From: Bacteroidota bacterium | GTDB lineage: Bacteria; Bacteroidota; Ignavibacteria; Ignavibacteriales; Ignavibacteriaceae | Direction of reading: 5' to 3' | Length of the DNA: 34,129 nt | Assembly: GCA_023406915.1 (NCBI GenBank) | Contig: JAEXTR010000396.1 | Coordinates: 1-34,129, forward strand | In this document: positions 16,509 to 24,241 of the stretch, piece by piece | How positions within the stretch are numbered: position 1 is the stretch's first letter | Layout of the letters: every line of letters begins with the position of its first letter | Program-made: the position numbers and the translations under genes | The notes under the pieces: generated by a model | What the model saw: only the letters and a program-made list of their open reading frames with translations | What the model was told of the DNA's origin: nothing | Database searches by the model: none

Positions 16509-17357
16509 ATGACGGATCACAAAAAAGGTTTGCTCGCTGTGTTCATAGCCGCTGCGCTATGGAGCACGGGGGGAATATTTATTAAACTGATCAGCTGGGA
16601 TGCTTTTCAGCTTGGCGGGATCAGAAGTTTCATTGCTGCGCTGGTGATTCTGTCGGTATACAGGACCAAGTCATTGAAATTCAGCGGCGCATCATTGCTG
16701 AATGCCTTGTTGTACTCTGGGGTGATGATCCTGTTTGTACTTGCGACTAAAAAGACCACTGCCGCCAATGCGATTTTCCTTCAGTATACGGCGCCTATAT
16801 ATGTGCTAATCTTTGAACCCCTGCTATTGAAAGTGAAATTTGAAAAGATCAATCTTTATGCGATACTTATTACCTTCGGAGGGATGCTCCTGTTTTTTAT
16901 CGGGGAACTATCACCCGGGCATTTTGAAGGGAACATTATTGCATTAGTAACTGGTGTCATTCTTGCAGGGTTTTTCCTTGGCTTAAAGAAGATACCGGTT
17001 GAGATGCAGCCTTCGTCTATTTTTTACGGGAACATTTTTGCTGCTGCAATAGGACTTTCGATCAGTGGTATCCCTGCTGAAGCAGCGATCAGCGACATTG
17101 GGATGGTTACATTCCTGGGGATATTTCAGATTGGGATTCCCTATATTGTTTTTAGCTATGGACTGACGAAAGTTCAGGCGATAGAAGCATCTCTGATTGC
17201 CATGATAGAACCTGTTCTAAATCCGGTGTGGGTGTTGTTCTGGTATGGAGAAGCACCGGCACCTTATGCTATAATGGGAGGGATCATTATTCTTATATCA
17301 GTAGGGGTTCGGTCTTTTCTCTCTGAAAGGCAAAAAAGTGCAAGGTTATCGGTCTGA
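16509..17357 (+). CDS. EamA/DMT-superfamily transporter
   Basis: A 282-residue inner-membrane protein with ten predicted membrane helices in two EamA repeats (about residues 8-138 and 147-275). Helix 1 carries AVFIAAALWSTGGIFIKLI, and each repeat ends with the typical pattern: TTAANAIFLQYTAPIYVLIFEPLLLKV in the first and VQAIEASLIAMIEPVLNPVWVLFWYGEAP in the second. Proteins of this group export metabolites or amino acids; the substrate cannot be told. A short basic tail ends the protein. No ribosome binding site is seen before the ATG. The gene converges on pdxH with 11 bases between them, and nothing in the context points to a function. Confidence 0.88.
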   Translation: MTDHKKGLLAVFIAAALWSTGGIFIKLISWDAFQLGGIRSFIAALVILSVYRTKSLKFSGASLLNALLYSGVMILFVLATKKTTAANAIFLQYTAPIYVLIFEPLLLKVKFEKINLYAILITFGGMLLFFIGELSPGHFEGNIIALVTGVILAGFFLGLKKIPVEMQPSSIFYGNIFAAAIGLSISGIPAEAAISDIGMVTFLGIFQIGIPYIVFSYGLTKVQAIEASLIAMIEPVLNPVWVLFWYGEAPAPYAIMGGIIILISVGVRSFLSERQKSARLSV

Positions 17358-17368
17358 TGTGGCAGAAG

Positions 17369-18037
17369 TCAGGGTGCCAGTCTGGTTTTGCCCCATCCTG
17401 ATGGCTTGAATTGATACAGGATACGGTCATGCAGGCGGTAGGGACCTCCCTGCCAGAACTCAATTGAGTCAGGTTCCACACGGTATCCTCCCCAGTTTTC
17501 CGGAACGGGAATATCTTTTCCTGTATACTGTTCTTCAACAGCCTTAGCTTCCTGTTTCAGAGTGTCTTTCGTTTCCAAAGGATTACTTTGAGGTGAGATA
17601 AGGGCACTTATCTGTGATTCACGGGGGCGAGAACGGAAATAAGACTCCGTCTCTTCTCTGGAGACTTTCGTAATTCTACCGGTTATCCTCACCTGACGTT
17701 CGAGTGTATTCCAATGAAAGACGAGCGCTGCAAATGGGTTCGCTTCCATTTCTTTCCCCTTTTTTGATAAATAATTAGTAAAGAAGACAAACCCGTTTTT
17801 GTCATATTCTTTGAGCAACACAACCCTTGCTGACGGGATCCCGCTTTTTGAAGCTGTTGCAAGCACCATAGCATTCGGTTCAACAGTTTCATATTTCACA
17901 GCATCGTGAAACCATGAGTCAAACAAATCGAAAGGGTGATCCGGCAATGTTGACTCAATGAGCTCCTGTTTTGTGTAGTTTCTGCGCATATTCTGGATGA
18001 GCGGCATATCTTTCCGGTTATTGTGGTTCAAGGGCAT
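17369..18037 (-). CDS. pdxH: Pyridoxamine 5'-phosphate oxidase
   Basis: FMN enzyme that oxidises pyridoxamine or pyridoxine 5'-phosphate to pyridoxal 5'-phosphate, the last salvage step of vitamin B6 synthesis, in the cytoplasm. Visible family blocks are SARVVLLKEYDKNGFVFFTNY, SKKGKEMEANPFAALVFHW, LERQVRITGRI (FMN-binding Arg), SRPRESQISALISPQS, the C-terminal ENWGGYRVEPDSIEFWQGG and RLHDR, and the terminal KTRLAP. There are 222 residues from the ATG at 18037; a second ATG at 18007 (10 codons in) leaves a seven-residue lead before RRNY, closer to the usual family start, so either is possible. It is divergent from the Kgd gene and shares its upstream region. Confidence 0.95.
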   Translation of the reverse strand: MPLNHNNRKDMPLIQNMRRNYTKQELIESTLPDHPFDLFDSWFHDAVKYETVEPNAMVLATASKSGIPSARVVLLKEYDKNGFVFFTNYLSKKGKEMEANPFAALVFHWNTLERQVRITGRITKVSREETESYFRSRPRESQISALISPQSNPLETKDTLKQEAKAVEEQYTGKDIPVPENWGGYRVEPDSIEFWQGGPYRLHDRILYQFKPSGWGKTRLAP

Positions 18038-18100
18038 ATTTTTTGTTTCAGGCTTATTTTGTTAATTTTCGCTTTCTAATGTGTGTGTGATACTTATGAA

Positions 18101-18138
18101 TATAATATTGTGATTGTTTTACCTTATTTGAAACAATC
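18101..18138 (+). promoter_or_regulatory. Candidate -10 box and inverted-repeat operator upstream of kgd
   Basis: TATAAT (18101-18106) is a possible -10 box for the plus-strand gene, but there is no good -35. Directly after it lies an inverted repeat GATTGTTT-N11-AAACAATC (18112-18119 and 18131-18138), which would overlap the start of transcription. No regulator is assigned. The 157-base divergent region must also serve pdxH. Confidence 0.4.
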
Positions 18139-18194
18139 AGAGGTATTTTTTCGTTTCTTACCGTACAGGTTTATTCCACAATTTTGATAGAAGT

Positions 18195-21100
18195 ATGTCC
18201 GATAAAGAACAACCCATAGTTTCTGATCAGTTTGGTGCCAACAGCTGGTACATTGAATCCCTTATGCAAGATTACCGCGAGAATCCCGAGGCCCTGCCCG
18301 AGGCATGGCGGAAATATTTCAGTGGTGGTGCCGTGCAGATTTCGTCTGTGCCCAAAAAGGCGATGCCAATGCCATCACCAGCTGAAGGAGATGAGACAAA
18401 ACTGATCGCGGGCAGTGCCGCCAGGATTCTGGATAATATGGAGAGCAGCCTCACGATTCCTGTGGCAACGTCTCAAAGAATCATTCCGGTTAAGCTGCTT
18501 GAAGAGAACCGGGTACTGATCAACAGCCATCTTGAACGGTCAGGCGCTGGCAAGATATCCTTCACTCACCTTATCGGGTGGGCGTTAATCAAGGCTTGTA
18601 AGCATCATCCCGCGGTGAACAACGCCTACACCGAAGTTGATGGGAAGCCGTATGTCATTCAGAGGGGGAGTACAAACCTGGGTGTGGCAATTGATGTAGT
18701 ACGTAAGGACGGGACAAGGTCTTTATTGGTTCCTAATATCAAGGGAGTTCAGAACATGACCTTCAGCCAGTACTGGCAGGCGTATGAAGATTTGGTCAAG
18801 CGTTCAAGAAAAGGAGCTATTGATCCTGCTGAGTTTCAGGGTACAACAATAACCCTGACCAATCCTGGTACAATCGGTACATTCTCTTCGGTCCCGAGAT
18901 TGATGCTGGGGCAGGGTGTAATAATCGCCACAGGTGCCATTCAGTTTCCCGCAGAATATCAGGCAATGGCGCCATCAATGATTTCAAGTTTGGGTATCAG
19001 TAAAGTAGTTTCTGTTACGAGTACCTATGATCACAGAATCATACAGGGGGCAGAGTCCGGTCTCTTCTTGAAAGAAGTGCACGAGCTTTTAACCGGTAAA
19101 GATGGATTTTATGATGAAGTTTTTCAGGATCTGAAAATTCCGTATAAAGCACTGACATGGCAGAATGATGTATCAACACAGGGTCTGGATACAATTCCGA
19201 ATGCCGAAGAGATTATGAAGCAGGGACGGGTACGTCAAATGATCAATATGTACAGAGTGCGTGGGCACTTGCTGGCGCAGCTTGATCCATTGGGGCGTAA
19301 CTCCCAGTATCATCCTGAACTTGATCCACAATTCTATAACCTGACCATTTGGGACCTTGACAGGCAGTTCCTTACCCATGACTTTGGTGGTGTGAAATCT
19401 GCGACACTCCGCGAAATTTTAAAGATGCTGAATCGTACGTACTGCGATAAAATTGGTGTGGAATACATGCATATCCAGAGTCCGGTTGAAAAAGAATGGA
19501 TACAGAATGCGATTGAACCCAGTCAAAACCACCCAACGTACGATCATGATTTTAAGAAAAATATCCTTAAAAGGCTCCTAGAGGCTGAAGAGCTTGAACA
19601 TTTTATTCATCACAAATTTATTGGACATAAACGATTTTCCATTGAGGGATCGGAGACCCTTATTCCGCTGCTTGATTATCTCCTTTCTGTGGCTGCGGAT
19701 AATGGAGTTCCTGAAGCAGTTATAGGTATGGCACACCGGGGCAGATTGAATGTGCTGTCGAATATCGTAGGAAAATCTTTTGAATCGATATTTTCAGAAT
19801 TTGAAGATATCAAGGATCCGAATTCATTCGCCGGTAGTGGTGATGTGAAATACCATTTAGGTGCTTATGGCAGGTTTAAGAACCGATTCCGCAGGGAGAT
19901 TGGTGTTACTATTTCCCCAAACCCCAGTCATCTGGAGTGGGTGAATCCTGTTGTGGAGGGTATTGTAAGGGCTAAGCAAACCCGGACCGGCGATGAAAGG
20001 GATCGCTCAATACTGCCAATTCTGCTGCATGGTGATGCAGCGTTTGCAGGTCAGGGAGTTGTTGCTGAAACGTTGAATTTATCCCAATTAAACGGATACC
20101 GAACCGGTGGATCGATTCATATTATTGTGAATAATCAGATTGGGTTTACGACCACCCCTGAGGAAGCGCGTTCCTCGGTATACGCGACTGACGTTGCAAA
20201 GATGGTACAGGCACCTATCTTTCATGTCAACGGCGATGATCCGGAAGCCGCAATGTGGGTGACAAAAATTGCTTTTGACTACCGCAGAAAGTTTAAGAAA
20301 GATATCGTGATTGATCTGTTTGGATATCGCAGGCATGGACACAATGAGGGGGATGAACCTGGGTTTACGCAACCAATTTTATATGATCTGATCAAGAAAC
20401 ATCCTTCGGTACTGACAATCTACGCTGAAAAGCTTATTGGGGAAAAAGTGATCACTCAGGATCAGTATGCATCGATGAAATCAGAGTTTCTGAACAAGCT
20501 GAATCAGGCACACGAAAAGGTATCAAAATCTTCAGCAGAATATAAGGTTGATGTACCCAGAGCTGTTTACGCGCTTGAGAATGAATCAAAGGGAATGGTG
20601 GGGACTGCGATTAGTGATGAATCGCTGGAAAAAATTGTAACCACAATTACAACGGTTCCTCCGGACATTCAGGTCCACCCCAAGCTGAAGAAGTTTTTGG
20701 AGAAACGTCGCGAACTGATAACAGTTGAAGGGGCGGGAGCCGACTGGGCCCTTGCTGAAACAGTTGCTTTTGGCAGCTTGCTGCTGGATGGTACACCAGT
20801 TCGTCTGAGCGGACAGGACAGCGTAAGGGGTACTTTCAGCCAAAGGCATCTTGCACTTACGGATGTGTACAGTGGAAAGGAGTACTATCCGCTGAATGCC
20901 ATGAGTAAGGAACAGGCCCGGTTGGAAGCCTATGATAGTTTTCTTTCTGAGGCAGCGGTGCTTGGTTTTGAATATGGCTATAGTGTAGCAGACCCACTGG
21001 CATTGGTACTTTGGGAAGCGCAGTTTGGTGATTTTGCCAACGGTGCGCAGATCATTATTGATAATTTTATTGTAGCTTCAAATGAAAAGTGGCAGACACC

Positions 21101-21755
21101 GAATAATCTGGTTATGATGTTACCACATGGGCAAGAGGGGCAAGGACCAGAACACAGCAGCGCAAGACTGGAAAGATTCTTAATCCTTTCCGCCCAAAAT
21201 AGTCTGGAAGTGTGTCAGCCAACAACACCAGCACAGCATTTTCATTTACTAAGAAGACAAATGAAGAAGAATGTGTTACGTCCCTTAGTTATCATGACAC
21301 CGAAAAGTCTTCTCCGTTTACCAGAAGCAAAATCTCTCCGCAGCGAGTTTACTCAAGGCGGATTCAGAGAATTTATTGATGATCATAGTATTACTGATAA
21401 AAATGCCATAACACGCGTTGTGCTGACAAGTGGAAAAATTTATTACGAGTTGGTAAAGGCGAGACCTGCAGGATCAAACAGTGCGATTGTACGTGTTGAG
21501 CAGTATTATCCGTTTGCTGCAAATGTCCTTGCTGATATTTTTACATCGTATCCGAAGCTCCAGGAAGTGGTATGGGTTCAGGAAGAACCTGAAAATATGG
21601 GCGCCTGGTTTTTCCTGCGTCACAGGCTAAAAGACTTACTTGGGGATGTTTCATTGAGGTATGATGGCAGAGAAGCGAGTGCGAGTCCGGCGGTTGGCAG
21701 TGCACGGCTATTCGCGATGCAGCAGCAAAAAATAGTGGAAAATGCATTTAAATAG
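18195..21755 (+). CDS. kgd: Fused 2-oxoglutarate dehydrogenase E2-E1 (Kgd/OdhA type)
   Basis: A 1186-residue TCA-cycle enzyme. Residues 12-45 are the 2-oxogl_dehyd_N helix (FGANSWYIESLMQDYRENP). A short Pro/Ala linker leads to an acyltransferase catalytic domain (about 88-305) with catalytic DHRIIQG (H280). The E1 part follows: AHRGRLNVL, the TPP motif GDAAFAGQG...VNNQIGFTT, RRHGHNEGDEPGFTQP, and a C-terminal transketolase-like domain ending with EEPENMGAW. It has no lipoyl domain or peripheral-subunit-binding domain, so lipoyl groups must come from another E2 protein. This matches mycobacterial Kgd/corynebacterial OdhA (about 1220-1230 residues). No E2, E3 or OdhI-like gene lies next to it. 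An 8-base inverted repeat AAAATGCA/TGCATTTT spans the stop codon. Confidence 0.95.
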   Translation: MSDKEQPIVSDQFGANSWYIESLMQDYRENPEALPEAWRKYFSGGAVQISSVPKKAMPMPSPAEGDETKLIAGSAARILDNMESSLTIPVATSQRIIPVKLLEENRVLINSHLERSGAGKISFTHLIGWALIKACKHHPAVNNAYTEVDGKPYVIQRGSTNLGVAIDVVRKDGTRSLLVPNIKGVQNMTFSQYWQAYEDLVKRSRKGAIDPAEFQGTTITLTNPGTIGTFSSVPRLMLGQGVIIATGAIQFPAEYQAMAPSMISSLGISKVVSVTSTYDHRIIQGAESGLFLKEVHELLTGKDGFYDEVFQDLKIPYKALTWQNDVSTQGLDTIPNAEEIMKQGRVRQMINMYRVRGHLLAQLDPLGRNSQYHPELDPQFYNLTIWDLDRQFLTHDFGGVKSATLREILKMLNRTYCDKIGVEYMHIQSPVEKEWIQNAIEPSQNHPTYDHDFKKNILKRLLEAEELEHFIHHKFIGHKRFSIEGSETLIPLLDYLLSVAADNGVPEAVIGMAHRGRLNVLSNIVGKSFESIFSEFEDIKDPNSFAGSGDVKYHLGAYGRFKNRFRREIGVTISPNPSHLEWVNPVVEGIVRAKQTRTGDERDRSILPILLHGDAAFAGQGVVAETLNLSQLNGYRTGGSIHIIVNNQIGFTTTPEEARSSVYATDVAKMVQAPIFHVNGDDPEAAMWVTKIAFDYRRKFKKDIVIDLFGYRRHGHNEGDEPGFTQPILYDLIKKHPSVLTIYAEKLIGEKVITQDQYASMKSEFLNKLNQAHEKVSKSSAEYKVDVPRAVYALENESKGMVGTAISDESLEKIVTTITTVPPDIQVHPKLKKFLEKRRELITVEGAGADWALAETVAFGSLLLDGTPVRLSGQDSVRGTFSQRHLALTDVYSGKEYYPLNAMSKEQARLEAYDSFLSEAAVLGFEYGYSVADPLALVLWEAQFGDFANGAQIIIDNFIVASNEKWQTPNNLVMMLPHGQEGQGPEHSSARLERFLILSAQNSLEVCQPTTPAQHFHLLRRQMKKNVLRPLVIMTPKSLLRLPEAKSLRSEFTQGGFREFIDDHSITDKNAITRVVLTSGKIYYELVKARPAGSNSAIVRVEQYYPFAANVLADIFTSYPKLQEVVWVQEEPENMGAWFFLRHRLKDLLGDVSLRYDGREASASPAVGSARLFAMQQQKIVENAFK

Positions 21756-21816
21756 TTTTGCATTTTAAAAAAATTGACTATTTTTACAGTCTATAAGTTC
21801 TGAAATAATCGCGTAT

Positions 21817-21889
21817 GCGAGCGTAACTCAGATGGTAGAGTGTCAGCTTCCCAAGCTGAATGTCGCGGGTTCGATCCCCGTCGCTCGCT
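21817..21889 (+). tRNA. tRNA-Gly (anticodon CCC)
   Basis: Complete cloverleaf. The acceptor GCGAGCG / CGCTCGC has discriminator T. The D stem is ACTC/GAGT. The anticodon stem TCAGC/GCTGA closes loop TTCCCAA, so the anticodon is CCC (reads GGG). The T arm GCGGG-TTCGATC-CCCGT contains one G-T pair. CCA is not encoded. It lies 62 bases after the kgd stop and 15 bases before tRNA-Val, so the two tRNAs are probably one transcript. Confidence 0.95.
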
Positions 21890-21904
21890 CTGCCTTTTAT
21901 ATAC

Positions 21905-21979
21905 GGGCGCTTAGCTCAGCTGGTTTAGAGCACCTGCCTTACAAGCAGGGGGTCCGGGGTTCAAATCCCTGAGCGCCCA
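21905..21979 (+). tRNA. tRNA-Val (anticodon TAC)
   Basis: Complete cloverleaf. The acceptor GGGCGCT pairs with AGCGCCC, with discriminator A. The D stem is GCTC/GAGC, the anticodon stem CCTGC/GCAGG encloses loop CTTACAA (anticodon TAC), and the T arm is CGGGG-TTCAAAT-CCCTG with one wobble pair. CCA is not encoded. A terminator follows 10 bases downstream. Confidence 0.96.
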
Positions 21980-21984
21980 CAAAG
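21950..21984 (+). repeat. 35-base direct repeat, copy 1 (3' part of tRNA-Val)
   Basis: Identical over 35 bases to 22075-22109. It covers the variable loop, T arm, acceptor 3' strand and five flanking bases (CAAAG) of tRNA-Val. The offset between copies is 125 bases. Confidence 0.95.
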
Positions 21985-21989
21985 GATAT

Positions 21990-22014
21990 AGCCGTTAGCG
22001 ATAACGGCTTTTTT
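21990..22014 (+). terminator. Intrinsic terminator after the tRNA pair
   Basis: The stem AGCCGTTA / TAACGGCT with loop GCGA is followed by a run of six T (the first shared with the stem). It lies 10 bases after tRNA-Val. Confidence 0.88.
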
Positions 22015-22044
22015 CGTAAATAACACAATCGCTATTGGCAACTT

Positions 22045-22104
22045 CTGGTTCAGAGCATCCCGATACGATCGGGAGGGTCCGGGGTTCAAATCCCTGAGCG
22101 CCCA
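22045..22104 (+). pseudogene. Truncated tRNA-Val copy with a replaced anticodon arm
   Basis: Aligned without gaps to tRNA-Val from CTGGTT of the D loop to the discriminator A. The D-loop part differs at one base, and the last 30 bases of the gene plus CAAAG are identical. Between them the 17-base anticodon arm CCTGC-CTTACAA-GCAGG is replaced by TCCCG-ATACGAT-CGGGA: same length, a fully paired stem, but no shared sequence; read formally the anticodon would be ACG. The 5' acceptor strand and 5' D strand are missing (upstream bases do not pair with AGCGCCC), so it cannot fold as a normal tRNA. Confidence 0.8.
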
Positions 22105-22109
22105 CAAAG
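22075..22109 (+). repeat. 35-base direct repeat, copy 2
   Basis: Perfect copy of 21950-21984, inside the tRNA-Val pseudogene. The similarity continues in form: each copy is followed within 5-10 bases by a hairpin beginning AGCCGT and ending ACGGCT. Confidence 0.95.
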
Positions 22110-22113
22110 ATTG

Positions 22114-22146
22114 AAAGCCGTCATCAAAGACGGCTTTTGTGTTTTA
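22114..22146 (+). terminator. Second terminator-like hairpin after the tRNA-Val copy
   Basis: The stem AAAGCCGTC / GACGGCTTT with loop ATCAAA is followed by TGTGTTTT. It resembles the hairpin after the intact tRNA-Val in its outer stem (AGCCGT/ACGGCT) but has a different inner part, so it looks like a diverged duplicate. Confidence 0.72.
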
Positions 22147-22163
22147 AAGTAGCCTGATAGATA

Positions 22164-22200
22164 AAGAAAAACCCCAACAGGAATATTCTTGTTGGGGTTT
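22164..22200 (-). terminator. Intrinsic terminator of the actP operon
   Basis: The stem CCCCAAC (22172-22178) / GTTGGGG (22191-22197) is extended by A-T pairs on both sides. On the minus strand it is followed by TTTTTCTTT. It lies 18 bases after the ActP stop codon and also faces the tRNA operon, so it may work in both directions. Confidence 0.88.
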
Positions 22201-22217
22201 ATTAGAAATAATTAGAG

Positions 22218-23777
22218 TTACTCGGCGCCTATACCAAGATAGGTTCTTAGCTTTTCATCCTCGAATTTCTTTTGAGCTTCAGGCTCCGGCTTGATAAGGG
22301 AAACCACATAACCTGCTATAAATGCAGCAAGCATTGAAAAGAGCGCTGGGTTTTTAAGAGGGAAAACTGGTGAGGCGTTCCCAATTATATCCACCCAAAC
22401 AGTTGGGCTCAGAATAATCAATACGATTGCAACACTAGCTCCCGTTACGATCGAAGCTACTGCCCCTGGGGTGGAAAACCGCTTCCAAAAAATCGACAAT
22501 ACCAAGGAAGGAAAGTTTGCACTGGCGGCGATTGCAAAAGCCAATCCAACTGTAAATGCCACATTTTGACCCTTGAAGATTAGTCCAAGGATAATTGCAA
22601 TTGTTCCGATCAGTACGGTGGATATCCGGGCAACCTTTACTTCGCCTGCTTCATCAGAGCGTCCCTTTTTGATTACACTGACATAAAGATCATGTGACAA
22701 CGTAGATGCGCCTGAAAGGGTGAGTCCTGCCACGACGGCAAGAATTGTTGCAAACGCAACTGCTGCTATAAATCCATAAAAGATCTGACCACCAACCGAT
22801 TCGGAAAGTAACATAGCCGCCATATTACCGCCTTTGTCGATCACACGGATAGCATCCTGACCAACGAGTACCATTGCTCCAAACCCAATAATGAAGGTGA
22901 GAATGTAGAAGTATCCAATAAAGCCAGTGGCAACGAAGACTGATTTCCGGGCTTGCTTTGCATCCGGAACAGTGAAGAACCTCATAAGGATATGCGGCAG
23001 ACCAGCTGTACCAAAGATAAGTGCCAGCCCGAGTGAAATAGCATCCCAGGGATTTGTAACAAATTTTCCAGGAGCTAGCACACCGTCTCCATACGTAGCG
23101 GCAGCTTTATTAAACAACTCAATGGGATTAAAGCCGAAGTTTGCAAGTGTCAGTATAACCAGAAGTGTAGCACCGGAAATAAGCAAAATAGCTTTAATAA
23201 TTTGTACCCAAGTAGTTGCCAGCATTCCTCCAAAAAGGACATACGACATCATGGCAATTCCAACGATCAGTACTGCGAGTTCATATGACATTCCAAAGAG
23301 TATATGTATCAATGAACCAGCGCCGACCATTTGAGCTATAAGATAAAACACGATTGTCATCAGTGAACCGATTGATGAAGCAATTCTAACGGGTTTTTGC
23401 TGAAGGCGAAATGCCACCACATCTGCAAAAGTAAATTTACCGAGATTGCGAAGAGGTTCAGCAATCAGAAACATAACCAACGGCCAACCAACCAGGAACC
23501 CGATTGAATAGATAAGTCCATCATAGCCGTTTAATGCAACCATTCCGGCAATTCCCAGAAAGGATGCAGCACTCATATAATCACCTGCAAGTGCAAGACC
23601 GTTTTGAAATCCGCTGATACTTCGATCAGCAGCATAAAATTCAGAAGCGGTTTTTGTCTTTTTAGCTGCCCAGTAGGTGATGGCTAGTGTTAGAGTGACA
23701 AATGCAAAGAAGATAATAATGGAGGAGAGGTTTGCCTGCCCTAATGAGCTTTCTGATACAGTTTTGAGCGTATCCAA
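22218..23777 (-). CDS. actP: Cation/acetate symporter (SSS family)
   Basis: A 519-residue sodium:solute symporter with about 13 membrane helices, importing acetate or related short carboxylates with a cation. Family marks are YWAAKKTKTASEFYAADRSISGFQNGLALAGDYMSAASFLGIAG near the N-terminus, KFTFADVVAFRLQQ, YVLFGGMLATTWVQIIKA, GTAGLPHILMRFFTVPDAKQARKS and SGASTLSHDLYVSVI. The start is a TTG at 23775-23777: AAGGAG lies five bases before it, and the resulting N-terminus has the normal length. It follows the DUF485 gene by 34 bases, the usual yjcH-actP arrangement. It ends the operon and is followed by a strong terminator. Confidence 0.94.
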   Translation of the reverse strand: MDTLKTVSESSLGQANLSSIIIFFAFVTLTLAITYWAAKKTKTASEFYAADRSISGFQNGLALAGDYMSAASFLGIAGMVALNGYDGLIYSIGFLVGWPLVMFLIAEPLRNLGKFTFADVVAFRLQQKPVRIASSIGSLMTIVFYLIAQMVGAGSLIHILFGMSYELAVLIVGIAMMSYVLFGGMLATTWVQIIKAILLISGATLLVILTLANFGFNPIELFNKAAATYGDGVLAPGKFVTNPWDAISLGLALIFGTAGLPHILMRFFTVPDAKQARKSVFVATGFIGYFYILTFIIGFGAMVLVGQDAIRVIDKGGNMAAMLLSESVGGQIFYGFIAAVAFATILAVVAGLTLSGASTLSHDLYVSVIKKGRSDEAGEVKVARISTVLIGTIAIILGLIFKGQNVAFTVGLAFAIAASANFPSLVLSIFWKRFSTPGAVASIVTGASVAIVLIILSPTVWVDIIGNASPVFPLKNPALFSMLAAFIAGYVVSLIKPEPEAQKKFEDEKLRTYLGIGAE

Positions 23778-23811
23778 GGGGACTCCTTCTTTTGGGTGTG
23801 AGTTGAAAAAT

Positions 23812-24123
23812 TTACTTTAAAATTTGATTGCGGAATTCTTTGACCAACCGGTCGTATTTGTTGTTTGCCCACCATATATAAACTCCGGTGAGCAACCAGG
23901 CAAACACAATAACCCCTATTCCGATGGGGAGTCCGATTGTGATGTATTCCCCAATTTTTCCGGCAAGAAATTCCTTGTTGAAAGCTACGAGAAGGATAAA
24001 TCCGAAATAGATAATTAGCATCAACAGCGTAAGGGAAAACGAAACTGTCGCCCGCATCTTAACAAGTTTCTGAAATTTCTCTGAGGTAACGATTGAATGT
24101 ACCTGTTCCTGTCGAAGAAGCAT
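23812..24123 (-). CDS. DUF485 (YjcH-like) membrane protein
   Basis: A 103-residue protein with two membrane helices (about residues 28-50 and 62-86) joined by a short loop (AFNKEFLAGKIGEYITIGLPIG). It has a charged N-terminus containing SEKFQKLVKMRATVSFSLT and a C-terminal WANNKYDRLVKEFRNQI, the standard DUF485 pattern. Members are nearly always encoded just upstream of ActP-type symporters, as here, and are thought to assist them; the mechanism is not known. AAAGGA six bases before the ATG supports the start. It is the first gene after a 118-base gap that contains a candidate promoter. Confidence 0.92.
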   Translation of the reverse strand: MLLRQEQVHSIVTSEKFQKLVKMRATVSFSLTLLMLIIYFGFILLVAFNKEFLAGKIGEYITIGLPIGIGVIVFAWLLTGVYIWWANNKYDRLVKEFRNQILK

Positions 24124-24180
24124 ACTGATTCCTTTGCTTTAGTGAACGGGATGTTTGGAGATTTTTGTGACTAATGTATT

Positions 24181-24213
24181 GAAATATAATGATAAAGTTT
24201 GAACAATCACCAA
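24181..24213 (-). promoter_or_regulatory. Candidate promoter of the DUF485-actP genes
   Basis: On the minus strand TTGG (24210-24213) is followed after 21 bases by TATATTTC (24181-24188), one mismatch from the TAnnTTTG element. This would give actP an additional promoter inside the operon. The weak inverted repeat CAATATT/AATATTG (24221-24241) next to the upstream stop codon has no T tract, so I do not count it as a terminator. Confidence 0.35.
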
Positions 24214-24241
24214 GAATATTCAATATTAAAATGAAATATTG

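Noticed and set aside
21739..21766. A hairpin AAAATGCA/TGCATTTT around the kgd stop codon as a terminator
   Set aside because: The stem is AT-rich, contains the stop codon in its loop and is followed by A rather than T residues on the coding strand.
21774..21797. A promoter for the tRNA pair made of TTGACT and TATAAG
   Set aside because: The two boxes are only 12 bases apart, too close for a standard promoter; the tRNAs may instead be read from kgd or from a promoter I cannot recognise.
24221..24241. Inverted repeat CAATATT/AATATTG directly after the DUF294 stop as a terminator
   Set aside because: It is weak and AT-only apart from the end pairs, with no T tract on the minus strand; read-through into DUF485-actP seems likely.
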